Under the pieces are notes generated by a model. That model made no database searches and was not told the DNA's origin. It saw only the letters and a list, made by a program, of their open reading frames with translations. Shown here one piece after another: positions 12,092 to 20,854 of a DNA stretch of 64,000 nucleotides; the stretch's first letter is position 1; the number at the start of each line of letters is the position of its first letter. Source of the DNA: Photorhabdus heterorhabditis (GTDB lineage Bacteria > Pseudomonadota > Gammaproteobacteria > Enterobacterales > Enterobacteriaceae); assembly GCF_018448905.1 (NCBI RefSeq), contig NZ_RCWA01000008.1, forward strand, positions 62,001 to 126,000. Reading direction: 5' to 3'. The position numbers and the translations under genes were made by a program.

Positions 12092-12453
12092 TGTGAATAA
12101 AATAAAAACCCCTTGCTGATCAATGTGCAAAAAAAGCGCAAGTGATCAATATGTCATTTCTTAACAAAGGAGCATTCCGAAAAATTATCAATAGGTTACA
12201 GAAGAAACATCTGTTTTATAAAATTTAGAATAAGAAAAATCTAAAGGAAACAGCCTGTGGATAAGTCTGTGTGATAATTTTAAGGTGTCGTACTTAGTTA
12301 TCGGGCAATGACTTTCCACTCTGTGGATAAAAAACAGGAACCTGCACCGAACGGGATAGCCCCAAAATCGAATCAAAATAAGCGAGTATTGTCATTGAGG
12401 AAGAAACTTAGGACGAGAGGCAAACCTATCAAATCCCATATAACTCATTGATT
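12092..12453. promoter_or_regulatory. datA: datA-like DnaA-box cluster with IHF-type site
   Basis: Between queG and the next gene (643 bp without a believable CDS) are three DnaA boxes in the same orientation: TGTGAATAA (12092-12100), TGTGGATAA (12256-12264) and TGTGGATAA (12322-12330). The last two are perfect complements of TTATCCACA. A full match to the IHF consensus in reverse (YAANNNNTTGATW) lies at 12441-12453. In E. coli the DnaA-titrating, DnaA-ATP-hydrolysing locus datA sits between queG and the glyVXY tRNA genes and combines DnaA boxes with an IHF site. Here queG is adjacent and glyVXY follows after an accessory insert. Function is inferred from motif and synteny. The rest of 12047-12689 is AT-rich, with a direct repeat TGATCAATRTG at 12117 and 12143. 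Confidence 0.65.
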
Positions 12454-12689
12454 AAAAAGATATTTTTATTACTAACAAGCAACGAAAGGAGTGCATTATG
12501 TACTACCTTGGAAAATTTGGCAAGCAGAAGTTGAAAAAATCTTTTGGAATTAAGCATAATACCCTTCCCTATACTCTCTACACCAAACAACAATAAACCA
12601 AAGTTAATTCCCTCCATTGACAACCTCTTGATATCAGCCCCATAGTAAAAGGGCTGACATTTGTTGTTCAAACTATCTCAGATACACAA

Positions 12690-13145
12690 TTAGTAACTGT
12701 AAGTGAACGATACCTGCTCCTGCCCAGCTGGGCTGTGATAATATGAAGGTGTGCCGTTTGTCACCACATGCCGGATGATGACTCTAACGCCATTGTCAAA
12801 CCGATAGTTGTTGAATACATCCGTACTTCCCGCCGAATTAAGCGCAACGGGAATGCAAAGAATCTCTGTCGAAGAGTAAGGTTGAGAATAACAGAGTTCC
12901 GCTCGTTCTCCAGTTGTAGTGGGATAGGACGAAGTCCTCCAGTTAACTGATGATAACTTTTTGGTTGCGTTCAATGTCCCAGAAGGGAAATCTGTCGATA
13001 ACAATGAAAACTGACTAAGAGAAGAACCGGTACCCGTTGAGAACACCATTAGAATAGGTGGATTCACAGTCTTAACAATAGTGTGTGACACAGCTAATAC
13101 AGGAGATACTGCCCCCAATAATACTAGGAAAAATAGTTTTTTCAT
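12690..13145 (-). CDS. Secreted hypothetical protein, 151 aa
   Basis: I do not recognise the family. The first ~18 residues are a clear Sec signal peptide (MKK, hydrophobic core LFFLVLLGAV, likely cleavage after VLA). The mature part of about 133 residues is rich in Ser, Thr, Tyr and Val, with only two cysteines (near 94 and 106), compatible with a small disulphide-bonded beta-sandwich exported to the periplasm or outside. A good GGGGTAAG ribosome site precedes the ATG. It stands alone between the datA-like region and a LysR gene, so context gives no function. Probably an accessory gene. Confidence 0.7.
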   Translation of the reverse strand: MKKLFFLVLLGAVSPVLAVSHTIVKTVNPPILMVFSTGTGSSLSQFSLLSTDFPSGTLNATKKLSSVNWRTSSYPTTTGERAELCYSQPYSSTEILCIPVALNSAGSTDVFNNYRFDNGVRVIIRHVVTNGTPSYYHSPAGQEQVSFTYSY

Positions 13146-13384
13146 TTCTTACCCCTATTGCTCTTTATTGAAATTAAGTTAGTTACTTTCGAACAAACAA
13201 CCTTCAACCGAACAACATCTACCTGAAAAAACACAAAACTTCGGCGCACCTAATTTCCACCGAGAATACTCCATACACAACTTCCCGCTTCTTAGCTTAT
13301 ACGTGCGCCTTCAACTAATTATCAACGAAACGATCGATTCCGGCAAAACCTGAGCCATTAGCAACAAAATGACACCACCCGCGC

Positions 13385-14302
13385 TCATTCGTTGACGAGC
13401 ACCCTAGAAATTAAAGAGGAAGTCGGACTCGCTACACGAAATTTTTTAGTCATCAATGTGATAAATGCTTTAGTAGCTGGTGACGATTGACGTTCATCAA
13501 ACACAGCTAATCCAACGCGTCGTTTCACTTTTGGATTCAGAGCTTTCTTGACATAGCGAGCTTCGATAGTCAGCGGCAGAGATGACTCAGCAACAATCGT
13601 CACCGCATCCCCACGTGCAACCGTGGCCAAGGTGCTTAACAATTGAGACGTTCGATAACGAATATTGGGTTGCAACTTTGCTGATAAAAAAAGTCTGGAA
13701 ACCAGTTCAGCCGATCCCGCTTCTGTCAACACGAATGGACCGATACACAGATCCTTCAACGTCACGGCATCTTCCAATGCCAAAGGATGATCTGTCGGCA
13801 GCAACGCCACCATCTGATCTTCAAGAATCGGATAGGTATCGAATTGATCTTCCGGTAGCGTCACGAATCCCACATCTACTCGCCTATCCATAAGCCATTG
13901 CACAACTTGCCTGTCAGGTCCCTCATCAACATGAATCTCAATACCGGGATAAAGCCTGCGATAGTCAGCTAGTACCTCTGGCAACAGTCGTAGAGATGAG
14001 GTTGGACCAAACGATCCGATCCGCAACGTCCCCCACTTCATTCCTCTTACATCAGATGCTTCTTGCTGCATAGTCTCCGCCAGACCAAGAATTGCCTGGG
14101 CTTTCCGAAGCAAACTTTCCCCTATATCTGTCAGTTCAATAATTCCTTGATATCGATGAAACAGCTCTACGCCAAGCTCCTGTTCAAGGACTCTGATGGC
14201 ATGGGAAACCCCAGACTGAGAGATCTTGAGCTGAGCTGCTGCTAAGGTAAAGCCCTTCCGTTCGGCAACAACAGCAAAAATTTCGAGCTGAGTTAAAGTC
14301 AT
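13385..14302 (-). CDS. LysR-family transcriptional regulator
   Basis: 305 residues with the standard LysR layout. The N-terminal winged HTH (about 1-60) has the TLAAAQLKISQSGVSHAIRVLE signature. It is followed by a linker helix and a two-lobed periplasmic-binding-like effector domain (about 90-295). It is transcribed divergently from the TPR protein and EamA exporter genes, the usual arrangement for a LysR regulator controlling its neighbours. The ligand cannot be told from sequence. Confidence 0.92.
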   Translation of the reverse strand: MTLTQLEIFAVVAERKGFTLAAAQLKISQSGVSHAIRVLEQELGVELFHRYQGIIELTDIGESLLRKAQAILGLAETMQQEASDVRGMKWGTLRIGSFGPTSSLRLLPEVLADYRRLYPGIEIHVDEGPDRQVVQWLMDRRVDVGFVTLPEDQFDTYPILEDQMVALLPTDHPLALEDAVTLKDLCIGPFVLTEAGSAELVSRLFLSAKLQPNIRYRTSQLLSTLATVARGDAVTIVAESSLPLTIEARYVKKALNPKVKRRVGLAVFDERQSSPATKAFITLMTKKFRVASPTSSLISRVLVNE

Positions 14303-14340
14303 TATCTCCCCCTTGAGTAATCACTCATTTCCTCATGATC

Positions 14341-14358
14341 ATACATCTGAATAAGTAT
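14341..14358. promoter_or_regulatory. Possible LysR operator in divergent intergenic region
   Basis: Dyad ATAC-N10-GTAT between the LysR gene and the divergent TPR gene, matching the loose interrupted-palindrome style of LysR sites. It is supported only by position and symmetry. Confidence 0.3.
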
Positions 14359-14447
14359 ATGCAATGCGGGTATAAAGCAATAGGCAAGGCATGCTCGCCA
14401 GCACTCAACAGAGTTTCCAAACCATAATTAATTAAAAAGGGGATTTT

Positions 14448-15638
14448 ATGAGTTACCAATGGCCTCCAGACGGAATATCTTCCATATGGCCGGAGATCAA
14501 CAGAACATTCTTATCTCTCCGTGGATTTTCAGACGAACTCATTCCAATGAATGAGACTCAGAGAACCTACAAAAAACTCCTGATGGGACTTGATGCAATC
14601 ACCACTTGCGAAATGAAAGAACTTTATAGATTCAAAATCATATTAGCTCAAATGGACGAGCAAGAAATCTCTCGCCCTGAGCTTTGCCTTATCCATAAAG
14701 CATTCACTGCCTGGGTGAAATTTGATTACGAGAACGCGAGATCGCTTCTGACACAGCATATTCGAGCATACCCATCGGATATTGTTGCGATCTTCTTTAT
14801 TCATATGCTTGATTTTTGTACAGGAAAAACAGCCAAACTGAAACCTCTTCTGCTTTATTGTGACGAATACATTCCTAAAACTTATTACCTCTATCCATAC
14901 TATCTTTCCATAAAATCCTTCGTCCTTTGTGAAGATCAATGTCTTAATGATGCCTTAAAGATTGGTATTGAATCTGTTAAATTAATGCCAAACAACATAT
15001 ATGGCATTCATGCTGTCGCACATGCCTTGCATGAGCTAGGTCGCTGGAAAGACCTTTGCCACTTCCTGACTGACTGCAAAGAGAATTGGATAACCAACGC
15101 AGGGATGCGAATGCATGTGTACTGGCATCTGGCTATTGCTTACGAACGATCCAATGAAATCACACTGGCGCTGCAAGCTTTTGATGAATTATATGCGCTA
15201 AAAGACAATCCATTCGCCAAACAAGACCTGGACGCCGTAGGATTCTTATGGCGGCTCAGACTCAAATCTGCTGACACCAAGTTCCAACCAATATGGGAGC
15301 ACCTTGCCATCCTTTGGACAGGAAGCATCAGCGCATCCACATCTTACTTCCACAAGATCCATGCAGCATTAGCTTTTTCTGCAACAAACCAGTCTTTTCT
15401 TATCGAGAAGCTAATCGCAGAAAGTGATGGATTTGGCATCGAACCAGACACACATTCCACAGGTATAGACGTCCTTAAAGCGATCTTACTATTCACAGCT
15501 AAACACTACGAGGAGTGTCTAAACAAACTCTACCTCAGCCATGAGAAGTGGCCATTATTAGGAGGTAGCCGTGCTCAACGTGAAATATTGGACCAGACCA
15601 TGGAATACGCTGCCTTAAAAGCATCTCCCATCATATAA
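14448..15638 (+). CDS. TTC38-like tetratricopeptide repeat protein
   Basis: 396 residues, predominantly alpha-helical, no signal peptide. The region around residues 180-230 contains the HAVAHALHELGRW motif followed by a YWHLAIAYE helix pair, and the C-terminus has GGSRAQREILDQT. Both match what I recall of the tetratricopeptide-repeat-38 family found in animals and some proteobacteria, whose biochemical role is unknown. The ribosome site AAAAGGGG precedes the ATG. It is followed after 18 bp by the EamA exporter, suggesting an operon controlled by the divergent LysR regulator. Family assignment is from memory of motifs. Confidence 0.75.
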   Translation: MSYQWPPDGISSIWPEINRTFLSLRGFSDELIPMNETQRTYKKLLMGLDAITTCEMKELYRFKIILAQMDEQEISRPELCLIHKAFTAWVKFDYENARSLLTQHIRAYPSDIVAIFFIHMLDFCTGKTAKLKPLLLYCDEYIPKTYYLYPYYLSIKSFVLCEDQCLNDALKIGIESVKLMPNNIYGIHAVAHALHELGRWKDLCHFLTDCKENWITNAGMRMHVYWHLAIAYERSNEITLALQAFDELYALKDNPFAKQDLDAVGFLWRLRLKSADTKFQPIWEHLAILWTGSISASTSYFHKIHAALAFSATNQSFLIEKLIAESDGFGIEPDTHSTGIDVLKAILLFTAKHYEECLNKLYLSHEKWPLLGGSRAQREILDQTMEYAALKASPII

Positions 15639-15656
15639 ATTTCGACACTGACAAAC

Positions 15657-16652
15657 ATGAAAAGCAATCACACATTAACGCAGTCGGTCAACAACCATTC
15701 AACCTATATCAAGCTGTCTCTTGTCGCTATTATCTGGGGCGGGACATTTGTTGCAGGTCGATATATTTCTGCCGAAACGCCCCCTTTACTCTCAGCGAGC
15801 CTGAGATTCATTCTTGCGGCCATGACACTAATCATCTTCCTTATTCTATCGGGAAAAATGTTCGTCAAGATTAATCGACATCAGCTATTGAAAATCATTG
15901 GGCTTGGCTTCTGCGGGATATACACCTACAGCCTTTTCTTCTTTTATGGTCTGCATCACACCACCGCATCCAGAGCTTCACTTATCGTAGCGCTGAATCC
16001 AGCAATAATGGCGATTTTTTCATATTTCTTTTATAAGGAAAGGCTATCGCCATTAAAAGCACTGGGAATTACGCTTTGCCTGCTTGGTGCAATGATCGTG
16101 ATCCTCAGTAAAGCACCGCAATTTACTGTTGGAAAAGGGAGCAACTGGTTAGGTGACGCGTTGATCTTCGGCTGTGTTTTAAGCTGGGTTGCTTATAGTG
16201 TCTTCTGCAAGAACATCGTAAACCAAATTGGCCCACTACACACAGTGACATACTCCATTCTGGCGGGAGCAATCATGCTGACAGCAACTGCCATTTTCAC
16301 CGAGCAAATGAATTTATCGGCAATACATGCATTATCCATTACCGATCTCTACAGCGTACTTTATCTTGGCGTAGTGGGTTCAGCAGTAGCCTACATCTGG
16401 TATTACGACGGAATCCAAAGAATTGGTTCCACTCGCTCTGGCGTATTCATTGCGCTTAATCCTTTCACTGCGGTATTGCTTGGCGCAGTACTATTAAATG
16501 AAGGATTAACGTTCCCAATGTGCGTCGGAGGTGCCCTCGTTATTGGCGGTATCCTGATCTGCAATAAGACATCAACCGAGAAGAAACTTATTCCACCCAA
16601 ATCTAAACCTAGGATCGGCCATATAGTGAAAACAAAGAATTACAAAAAATAA
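15657..16652 (+). CDS. EamA/DMT-superfamily exporter
   Basis: 331-residue integral membrane protein with about ten hydrophobic segments and two EamA repeats. The first starts at LVAIIWGGTFVAGRYIS with the typical WGG entry motif; the second begins around residue 170. A short basic tail ends the protein. The family exports amino acids or small metabolites, but the substrate is not evident. It lies 18 bp downstream of the TPR gene with a weak ribosome site, so it is probably co-transcribed and under the LysR regulator. Confidence 0.9.
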   Translation: MKSNHTLTQSVNNHSTYIKLSLVAIIWGGTFVAGRYISAETPPLLSASLRFILAAMTLIIFLILSGKMFVKINRHQLLKIIGLGFCGIYTYSLFFFYGLHHTTASRASLIVALNPAIMAIFSYFFYKERLSPLKALGITLCLLGAMIVILSKAPQFTVGKGSNWLGDALIFGCVLSWVAYSVFCKNIVNQIGPLHTVTYSILAGAIMLTATAIFTEQMNLSAIHALSITDLYSVLYLGVVGSAVAYIWYYDGIQRIGSTRSGVFIALNPFTAVLLGAVLLNEGLTFPMCVGGALVIGGILICNKTSTEKKLIPPKSKPRIGHIVKTKNYKK

Positions 16653-16668
16653 GCCAGAATCTTACCCT

Positions 16669-16701
16669 ATCGACGCTTTGGTACAGAACAAAAGCGTCGA
16701 T
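16669..16701 (+). terminator. Inverted repeat after the EamA gene
   Basis: A perfect 11-bp stem (ATCGACGCTTT 16669-16679 with AAAGCGTCGAT 16691-16701) and 11-nt loop lie 17 bp after the stop. No T-run follows, so it is a hairpin that may end or protect the transcript rather than a classical terminator. Confidence 0.5.
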
Positions 16702-16905
16702 CTTACAAAGACTGATAGCAAACCTGATTTCTGGACTTAAAAACCGTGAATGTAAGAAACTTCAACGGACATTTGCATATCAAAAATTGGAACGGAGCAA
16801 TGCAATGTACAACCTCTCTCTAACAAACTCCAAAATAATAATTTTTCCTACATTACCTTATGTCAATAGACTTGTTTGTTCCACTTTTCCAGAATCGGCA
16901 TTTGC

Positions 16906-16937
16906 TTAATTGATTAAGTCATTTTATAATCAATTAA
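16906..16937. promoter_or_regulatory. Palindromic operator of the toxin-antitoxin pair
   Basis: Perfect 11-bp inverted repeat TTAATTGATTA / TAATCAATTAA with a 10-bp spacer, about 50 bp upstream of the antitoxin start. Type II antitoxins usually repress through such dyads, so this is the likely autoregulatory site. Confidence 0.6.
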
Positions 16938-16985
16938 TTGACTTTTTATAGTCTATATTTAGTCTTTTTTGATATGAGGGATTCT

Positions 16986-17261
16986 ATGCGTTATTCAGAA
17001 CAGATTAAGCCCATTAGTTACCTAAAAGCCAATGCAGCTACGGTGATGACGACACTCGCTGAGTCCCGCTCACCGATGATTATTACGCAAAATGGCGAGG
17101 CAAAAGCGGTGATTCAAGATATCGCCTCTTATGAGCAGACTCAGGAAACTATAGCGTTGTTAAAGATTTTAGCTTTAGGACAACAACAAGTTAAAGCAGG
17201 TGAAGTCACACCAGTAAAGGATGTGGTTCAACGTTTAAAGAACAAGAAGAAGTTCTCCTAA
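16986..17261 (+). CDS. Phd/YefM-family antitoxin
   Basis: 91-residue antitoxin. The N-terminal DNA-binding fold shows the family pattern (ISYLKANAATVMTTLAES, then PMIITQNGEAKAVI) and the C-terminal basic helix should wrap the toxin. I use ATG 16986, preceded by GAGGG. An upstream in-frame start lacks a ribosome site. Its stop overlaps the toxin start by one base (TAATG), giving coupled translation with antitoxin first. Expected to repress its own promoter through the palindrome upstream. Confidence 0.9.
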   Translation: MRYSEQIKPISYLKANAATVMTTLAESRSPMIITQNGEAKAVIQDIASYEQTQETIALLKILALGQQQVKAGEVTPVKDVVQRLKNKKKFS

Positions 17262-17593
17262 TGCCATATCATATAGCGCTGACTAAAAATGCCGAAGCGG
17301 ATTTAGAGGATATTTACGATTACATTGTCGAAAATGACAGTTCAGAGAAAGCCGATTATGTATTGGATCAGTTGCTGAAAACAGCAGACAGTCTGGCTAA
17401 CTTTCCTGAAAAAGGCAATTATCCCAAGGAGTTGCAGGAGTTAGGGATTCGTGACTTCCGCCAAACATTTTTTAAACCTTACCGGGTCATTTATCAAATC
17501 ACAGATCAACAGGTGGTCATTTTTGTGATTGCCGATGGTCGACGGGATATGCAAACCCTGCTTACGCATCGGTTGCTAAGTGTATCTGCATGA
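17261..17593 (+). CDS. ParE/RelE-superfamily toxin
   Basis: 110-residue toxin of the RelE/ParE fold: an N-terminal ALTKNAEADLEDIYDYI helix, then YRVIYQI and FVIADGRRDMQTLL strands with the late Arg-Arg. The sequence is closer to ParE (gyrase poison) than to ribosome-dependent RelE nucleases, but the target cannot be decided here. It is translationally coupled to the antitoxin. The pair ends 12 bp before the tRNA-Gly cluster. Confidence 0.88.
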   Translation: MPYHIALTKNAEADLEDIYDYIVENDSSEKADYVLDQLLKTADSLANFPEKGNYPKELQELGIRDFRQTFFKPYRVIYQITDQQVVIFVIADGRRDMQTLLTHRLLSVSA

Positions 17594-17605
17594 TTAAGGA
17601 AGGAT

Positions 17606-17681
<76 letters not shown>

Positions 17682-17750
17682 ATTACTGACTGGCTGGTGA
17701 TAACTTGAGACAAGACATTAATCTCACGATATCGATTTCAGGCTTGAACT

Positions 17751-17826
<76 letters not shown>

Positions 17827-17876
17827 GTCACTGATGGGCTAATGACAGCCTGAAACAACATACTAACGTCTAAATT

Positions 17877-17952
<76 letters not shown>

Positions 17953-18009
17953 AATCTTTTTTAGTATGCCATCATACCTTATGAAATTCTTCATCGGTAC
18001 GGGGAGCGC

Positions 18010-18037
18010 ATTATACGAGAAATCCTTGCGCTCGCAA
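18010..18037 (-). promoter_or_regulatory. Promoter of the glyVXY tRNA operon
   Basis: On the minus strand, -35 TTGCGA (18032-18037), a 16-bp spacer, and a perfect -10 TATAAT (18010-18015), then GCGCTCCCC. A GC-rich discriminator is the hallmark of stringently controlled stable-RNA promoters. It lies about 58 bp before the first tRNA. Confidence 0.8.
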
Positions 18038-18162
18038 GCCCTTCAACACAAAAAAATAAACTTTTCGGTTAAATGGTGATTTAAACACCAATGCGGATTA
18101 ATTAATCATCATACCGGGCTTGCATTATCATACCAGCAAAGGACAAAAATCAAACGTTCTTG

Positions 18163-18708
18163 TTACGATTGAATAAAATGTTCCCGATAATAAGCCAATT
18201 CAGCAACTGATTCGCGGATATCATCCAGTGCCTGATGAGTATTTTGTTTTTTAAATCCAGTCAGGATCTCTGGCTTCCAGCGACGGGCTAACTCTTTCAA
18301 TGTGCTGACATCCAGATAACGGTAGTGGAAATAGGCTTCCAATTCTGGCATATAACAGAACAGGAAACGGCGGTCCTGACCAACACTATTACCACAAATG
18401 GGTGAAACACCCGCCGGAACCCATTTTTCCAGAAATTCAATCGTCGCCTTCTCGGCGCCACGCGCATCAATTTTGCTTGCTTTAACACGTTCAACTAACC
18501 CACTGCCAGTATGAGTACGCACGTTCCATTCATCCATCAGAGCAAGTTGTTCATCAGACTGATGAATCGCAATGACAGGTCCCTCAGCCAAGATATTCAA
18601 ATTTGCATCAGTGACAATTGTCGCAATTTCAATAATGCGATCCCGCTCTGGATCTAAACCCGTCATTTCCAAATCTATCCAGATAAGATTGTGCTCACTT
18701 TTTGACAT
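18163..18708 (-). CDS. orn: Oligoribonuclease Orn
   Basis: DEDD-family 3'-5' exoribonuclease that degrades dinucleotides and pGpG, the final step of RNA and c-di-GMP breakdown. Length is 181 residues as in E. coli. Catalytic acids appear in [10 protein letters not shown] (ExoI), around [11 protein letters not shown] (ExoII) and in [10 protein letters not shown] (ExoIII with His). It lies upstream of glyVXY and divergent from rsgA, as in E. coli. Confidence 0.98.
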   Translation of the reverse strand: MSKSEHNLIWIDLEMTGLDPERDRIIEIATIVTDANLNILAEGPVIAIHQSDEQLALMDEWNVRTHTGSGLVERVKASKIDARGAEKATIEFLEKWVPAGVSPICGNSVGQDRRFLFCYMPELEAYFHYRYLDVSTLKELARRWKPEILTGFKKQNTHQALDDIRESVAELAYYREHFIQS

Positions 18709-18802
18709 GTTATATCCTAGGTTAGAGAGATAATTCTCATTAATGGTGTATCATAACGCTTTTAAGAAATAGCAGCGATAAATGTGGAACAAGTGAGGTT
18801 TG

Positions 18803-19858
18803 GTGGCTAAACATAAACTATCCAAAGGCCAACAACGGCGGGTACAGGCAAATCATCAGCGCAGACTGAAAACACAGGATAATAAACCTGAAATGGATGA
18901 CAGCCAGTTAGGTGAACCCCAAGAAGGTCTGGTCATTAGCCGTTTCGGTCAACATGCTGACGTAGAGGCAAAAAACGGTTCTATACAACGCTGTAATATC
19001 CGCAGAACTATTCGTTCACTGGTAACCGGTGATCAAGTGGTATGGCGTCCTTCACTACAAACACAAACGGATGTTAAAGTGAATGGCATTGTTGAAGCGG
19101 TTCACGAGCGTATTTCCGTACTTACACGCCCTGATTACTATGATGGCATCAAACCTATTGCCGCCAATATTGACCAAATAGTCATCGTTTCGGCAATTCT
19201 TCCTGAGCTTTCACTCAATATTATCGATCGTTACCTTGTTGCCTGTGAAACACTGGGTATCGAGCCATTGATTGTACTGAATAAAATCGATCTACTGGAC
19301 GAAGAAAGCCGTGAGTGGGTCAGCGAAGTGATGTCTACATACCATAATATTGGTTACCGAGTATTACAGCTATCAAGCCATACTGGTGAAGGTATGGAAG
19401 AGTTGGTAAAAATGCTCGCTGGCAGAATCAGTATTTTTGCTGGTCAGTCCGGTGTGGGTAAATCAAGCTTACTCAATACACTCCTGCCGGAAGATGAAGA
19501 AGAAATATTGGTCAATCAGGTTTCCGATGTTTCTGGTTTGGGTCAGCACACGACGACGGCATCCCGCCTTTATCATTTTCCACATGGCGGTGATGTTATT
19601 GATTCTCCCGGTGTACGGGAATTTGGGCTATGGCATTTAACACCAGAACAAGTCACTCAAGGTTTTGTGGAATTCCGTGATTATCTGGGAAGCTGTAGAT
19701 TCCGTGATTGTAAACATCGGGATGACCCAGAGTGTGCGTTACGAAAAGCGGTAGAAAATAATGAAATAGCTGAAGAGCGTTTTGAGAATTATCACCGTAT
19801 TCTCGACAGCATGGACCAAATTAAACCACGCAAGACATTTACAAACAACAATAGCTAA
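18803..19858 (+). CDS. rsgA: RsgA, circularly permuted 30S-maturation GTPase
   Basis: Checks the decoding centre late in 30S assembly and releases RbfA. The basic N-terminus ([19 protein letters not shown]) is followed by an OB-fold. The permuted GTPase has G4 NKID before G1 [10 protein letters not shown] and G3 DSPG, and the C-terminal zinc knuckle is CRFRDCKH with the later PEC. I start at GTG 18803, preceded by GAGG at proper spacing and matching E. coli. A TTG one codon earlier is too close to the ribosome site. 351 residues. Confidence 0.97.
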   Translation: MAKHKLSKGQQRRVQANHQRRLKTQDNKPEMDDSQLGEPQEGLVISRFGQHADVEAKNGSIQRCNIRRTIRSLVTGDQVVWRPSLQTQTDVKVNGIVEAVHERISVLTRPDYYDGIKPIAANIDQIVIVSAILPELSLNIIDRYLVACETLGIEPLIVLNKIDLLDEESREWVSEVMSTYHNIGYRVLQLSSHTGEGMEELVKMLAGRISIFAGQSGVGKSSLLNTLLPEDEEEILVNQVSDVSGLGQHTTTASRLYHFPHGGDVIDSPGVREFGLWHLTPEQVTQGFVEFRDYLGSCRFRDCKHRDDPECALRKAVENNEIAEERFENYHRILDSMDQIKPRKTFTNNNS

Positions 19859-19870
19859 CTGACATCAAAT

Positions 19871-19898
19871 AAAAGGGCAGGTACAATAGCACCCTTTT
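19871..19898 (+). terminator. Weak hairpin between rsgA and psd
   Basis: AAAAGGG (19871-19877) pairs with CCCTTTT (19892-19898) across a 14-nt loop, 12 bp past the rsgA stop. The stem is short, so termination, if any, is probably partial. Confidence 0.4.
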
Positions 19899-19934
19899 GT
19901 CTAATTTGCCGATAATAAAATCCAAGAGGTTGAC

Positions 19935-20828
19935 GTGCTGGATAACATTAAAATCAGGTTGCATTATTTACTCCCTAAACAGGGAATTACTAATCTGGCA
20001 GGCTGGTTTGCAAACAAAAAGGCTGGCTGGCTCACCCAACTAGCAATCAAGGCGTTTGCCCGTGTTTATAAAGTGAATATGAATGAAGCGAAAGCGCCTG
20101 AATTTTCAGCCTATACTACATTCAATGAATTCTTTATCCGTCCGTTAAAAGATGGTATTCGCCCGATTGTCAGCGAAGAACATCAATTAGCGCAACCTGC
20201 TGATGGTATCATTAGTCAGTTAGGTAATATCCAATCAGACCAAATTCTCCAGGCCAAAGGTCACCACTATACACTTGAAGCCTTGCTAGCCGGAAATTAC
20301 CAGTTAGCAGAAATATTCCGTGATGGGCAGTTTGTAACTACTTACTTATCACCTAAAGATTATCACCGTGTGCATATGCCTTGTGATGGATTGCTAAAAG
20401 AGATGATCTATGTTCCAGGTGATCTATTCTCTGTAAATCCACTGACTGCCGCCAACGTGCCAAATCTGTTCGCTCGTAATGAAAGAGTTATCTGCCTGTT
20501 TGATACTCACTTTGGACCAATGATACAGATTCTGGTTGGTGCAACCATCGTCGGCAGTATTGAGCTGACTTGGTGTGGTACAGTGACACCACCACGGGAA
20601 GGCATCATAAAACGTTGGACTTACCCTGAAGCCGGTGCAACTGGCGCGATTTCTTTCAAGAAAGGCGAAGAAATGGGGCGTTTCAAATTAGGTTCTACCG
20701 TTATTAACCTGTTTGCACCAAATCAGGTACAGTTAGCCGGGAACTTAAGCAGTGGCTCAACAACCTGTATGGGTGAACTGTTAGCCCAAGCTATCATACC
20801 TAACAAACCCACTGACAACATAAGCTAA
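19935..20828 (+). CDS. psd: Phosphatidylserine decarboxylase proenzyme
   Basis: Inner-membrane enzyme that decarboxylates phosphatidylserine to phosphatidylethanolamine. It is made as a proenzyme that self-cleaves between Gly253 and Ser254 in the LGST motif ([10 protein letters not shown]), leaving a pyruvoyl group on the alpha chain. The HRVHMPCDG and [10 protein letters not shown] blocks are conserved. It has 297 residues and lacks most of the acidic C-terminal tail of the E. coli protein (322). The start is GTG 19935 after an AAGAGG site. mscM follows by 26 bp, the conserved psd-mscM pair. Confidence 0.97.
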   Translation: MLDNIKIRLHYLLPKQGITNLAGWFANKKAGWLTQLAIKAFARVYKVNMNEAKAPEFSAYTTFNEFFIRPLKDGIRPIVSEEHQLAQPADGIISQLGNIQSDQILQAKGHHYTLEALLAGNYQLAEIFRDGQFVTTYLSPKDYHRVHMPCDGLLKEMIYVPGDLFSVNPLTAANVPNLFARNERVICLFDTHFGPMIQILVGATIVGSIELTWCGTVTPPREGIIKRWTYPEAGATGAISFKKGEEMGRFKLGSTVINLFAPNQVQLAGNLSSGSTTCMGELLAQAIIPNKPTDNIS

Positions 20829-20854
20829 TCCCCTTCCAAGGAGAGCCCTCTATC

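Noticed and set aside
12188-12376. 62-codon minus-strand ORF overlapping the DnaA boxes
   Set aside because: Runs through the DnaA boxes, lacks a ribosome site and looks non-protein-like.
12092-12453. DnaA boxes read as a possible replication origin (oriC)
   Set aside because: No AT-rich 13-mer unwinding repeats, no gidA/mioC neighbours, and only three boxes; position beside queG fits datA instead.
12429-12671. 80-codon minus-strand ORF in the gap after the datA-like region
   Set aside because: No ribosome site, low-complexity AT-rich composition and no resemblance to a known protein.
16669-16701. Perfect hairpin after the EamA gene as an attachment site of the accessory insert
   Set aside because: No second copy at the other edge and no integrase; better read as a transcript-end hairpin.
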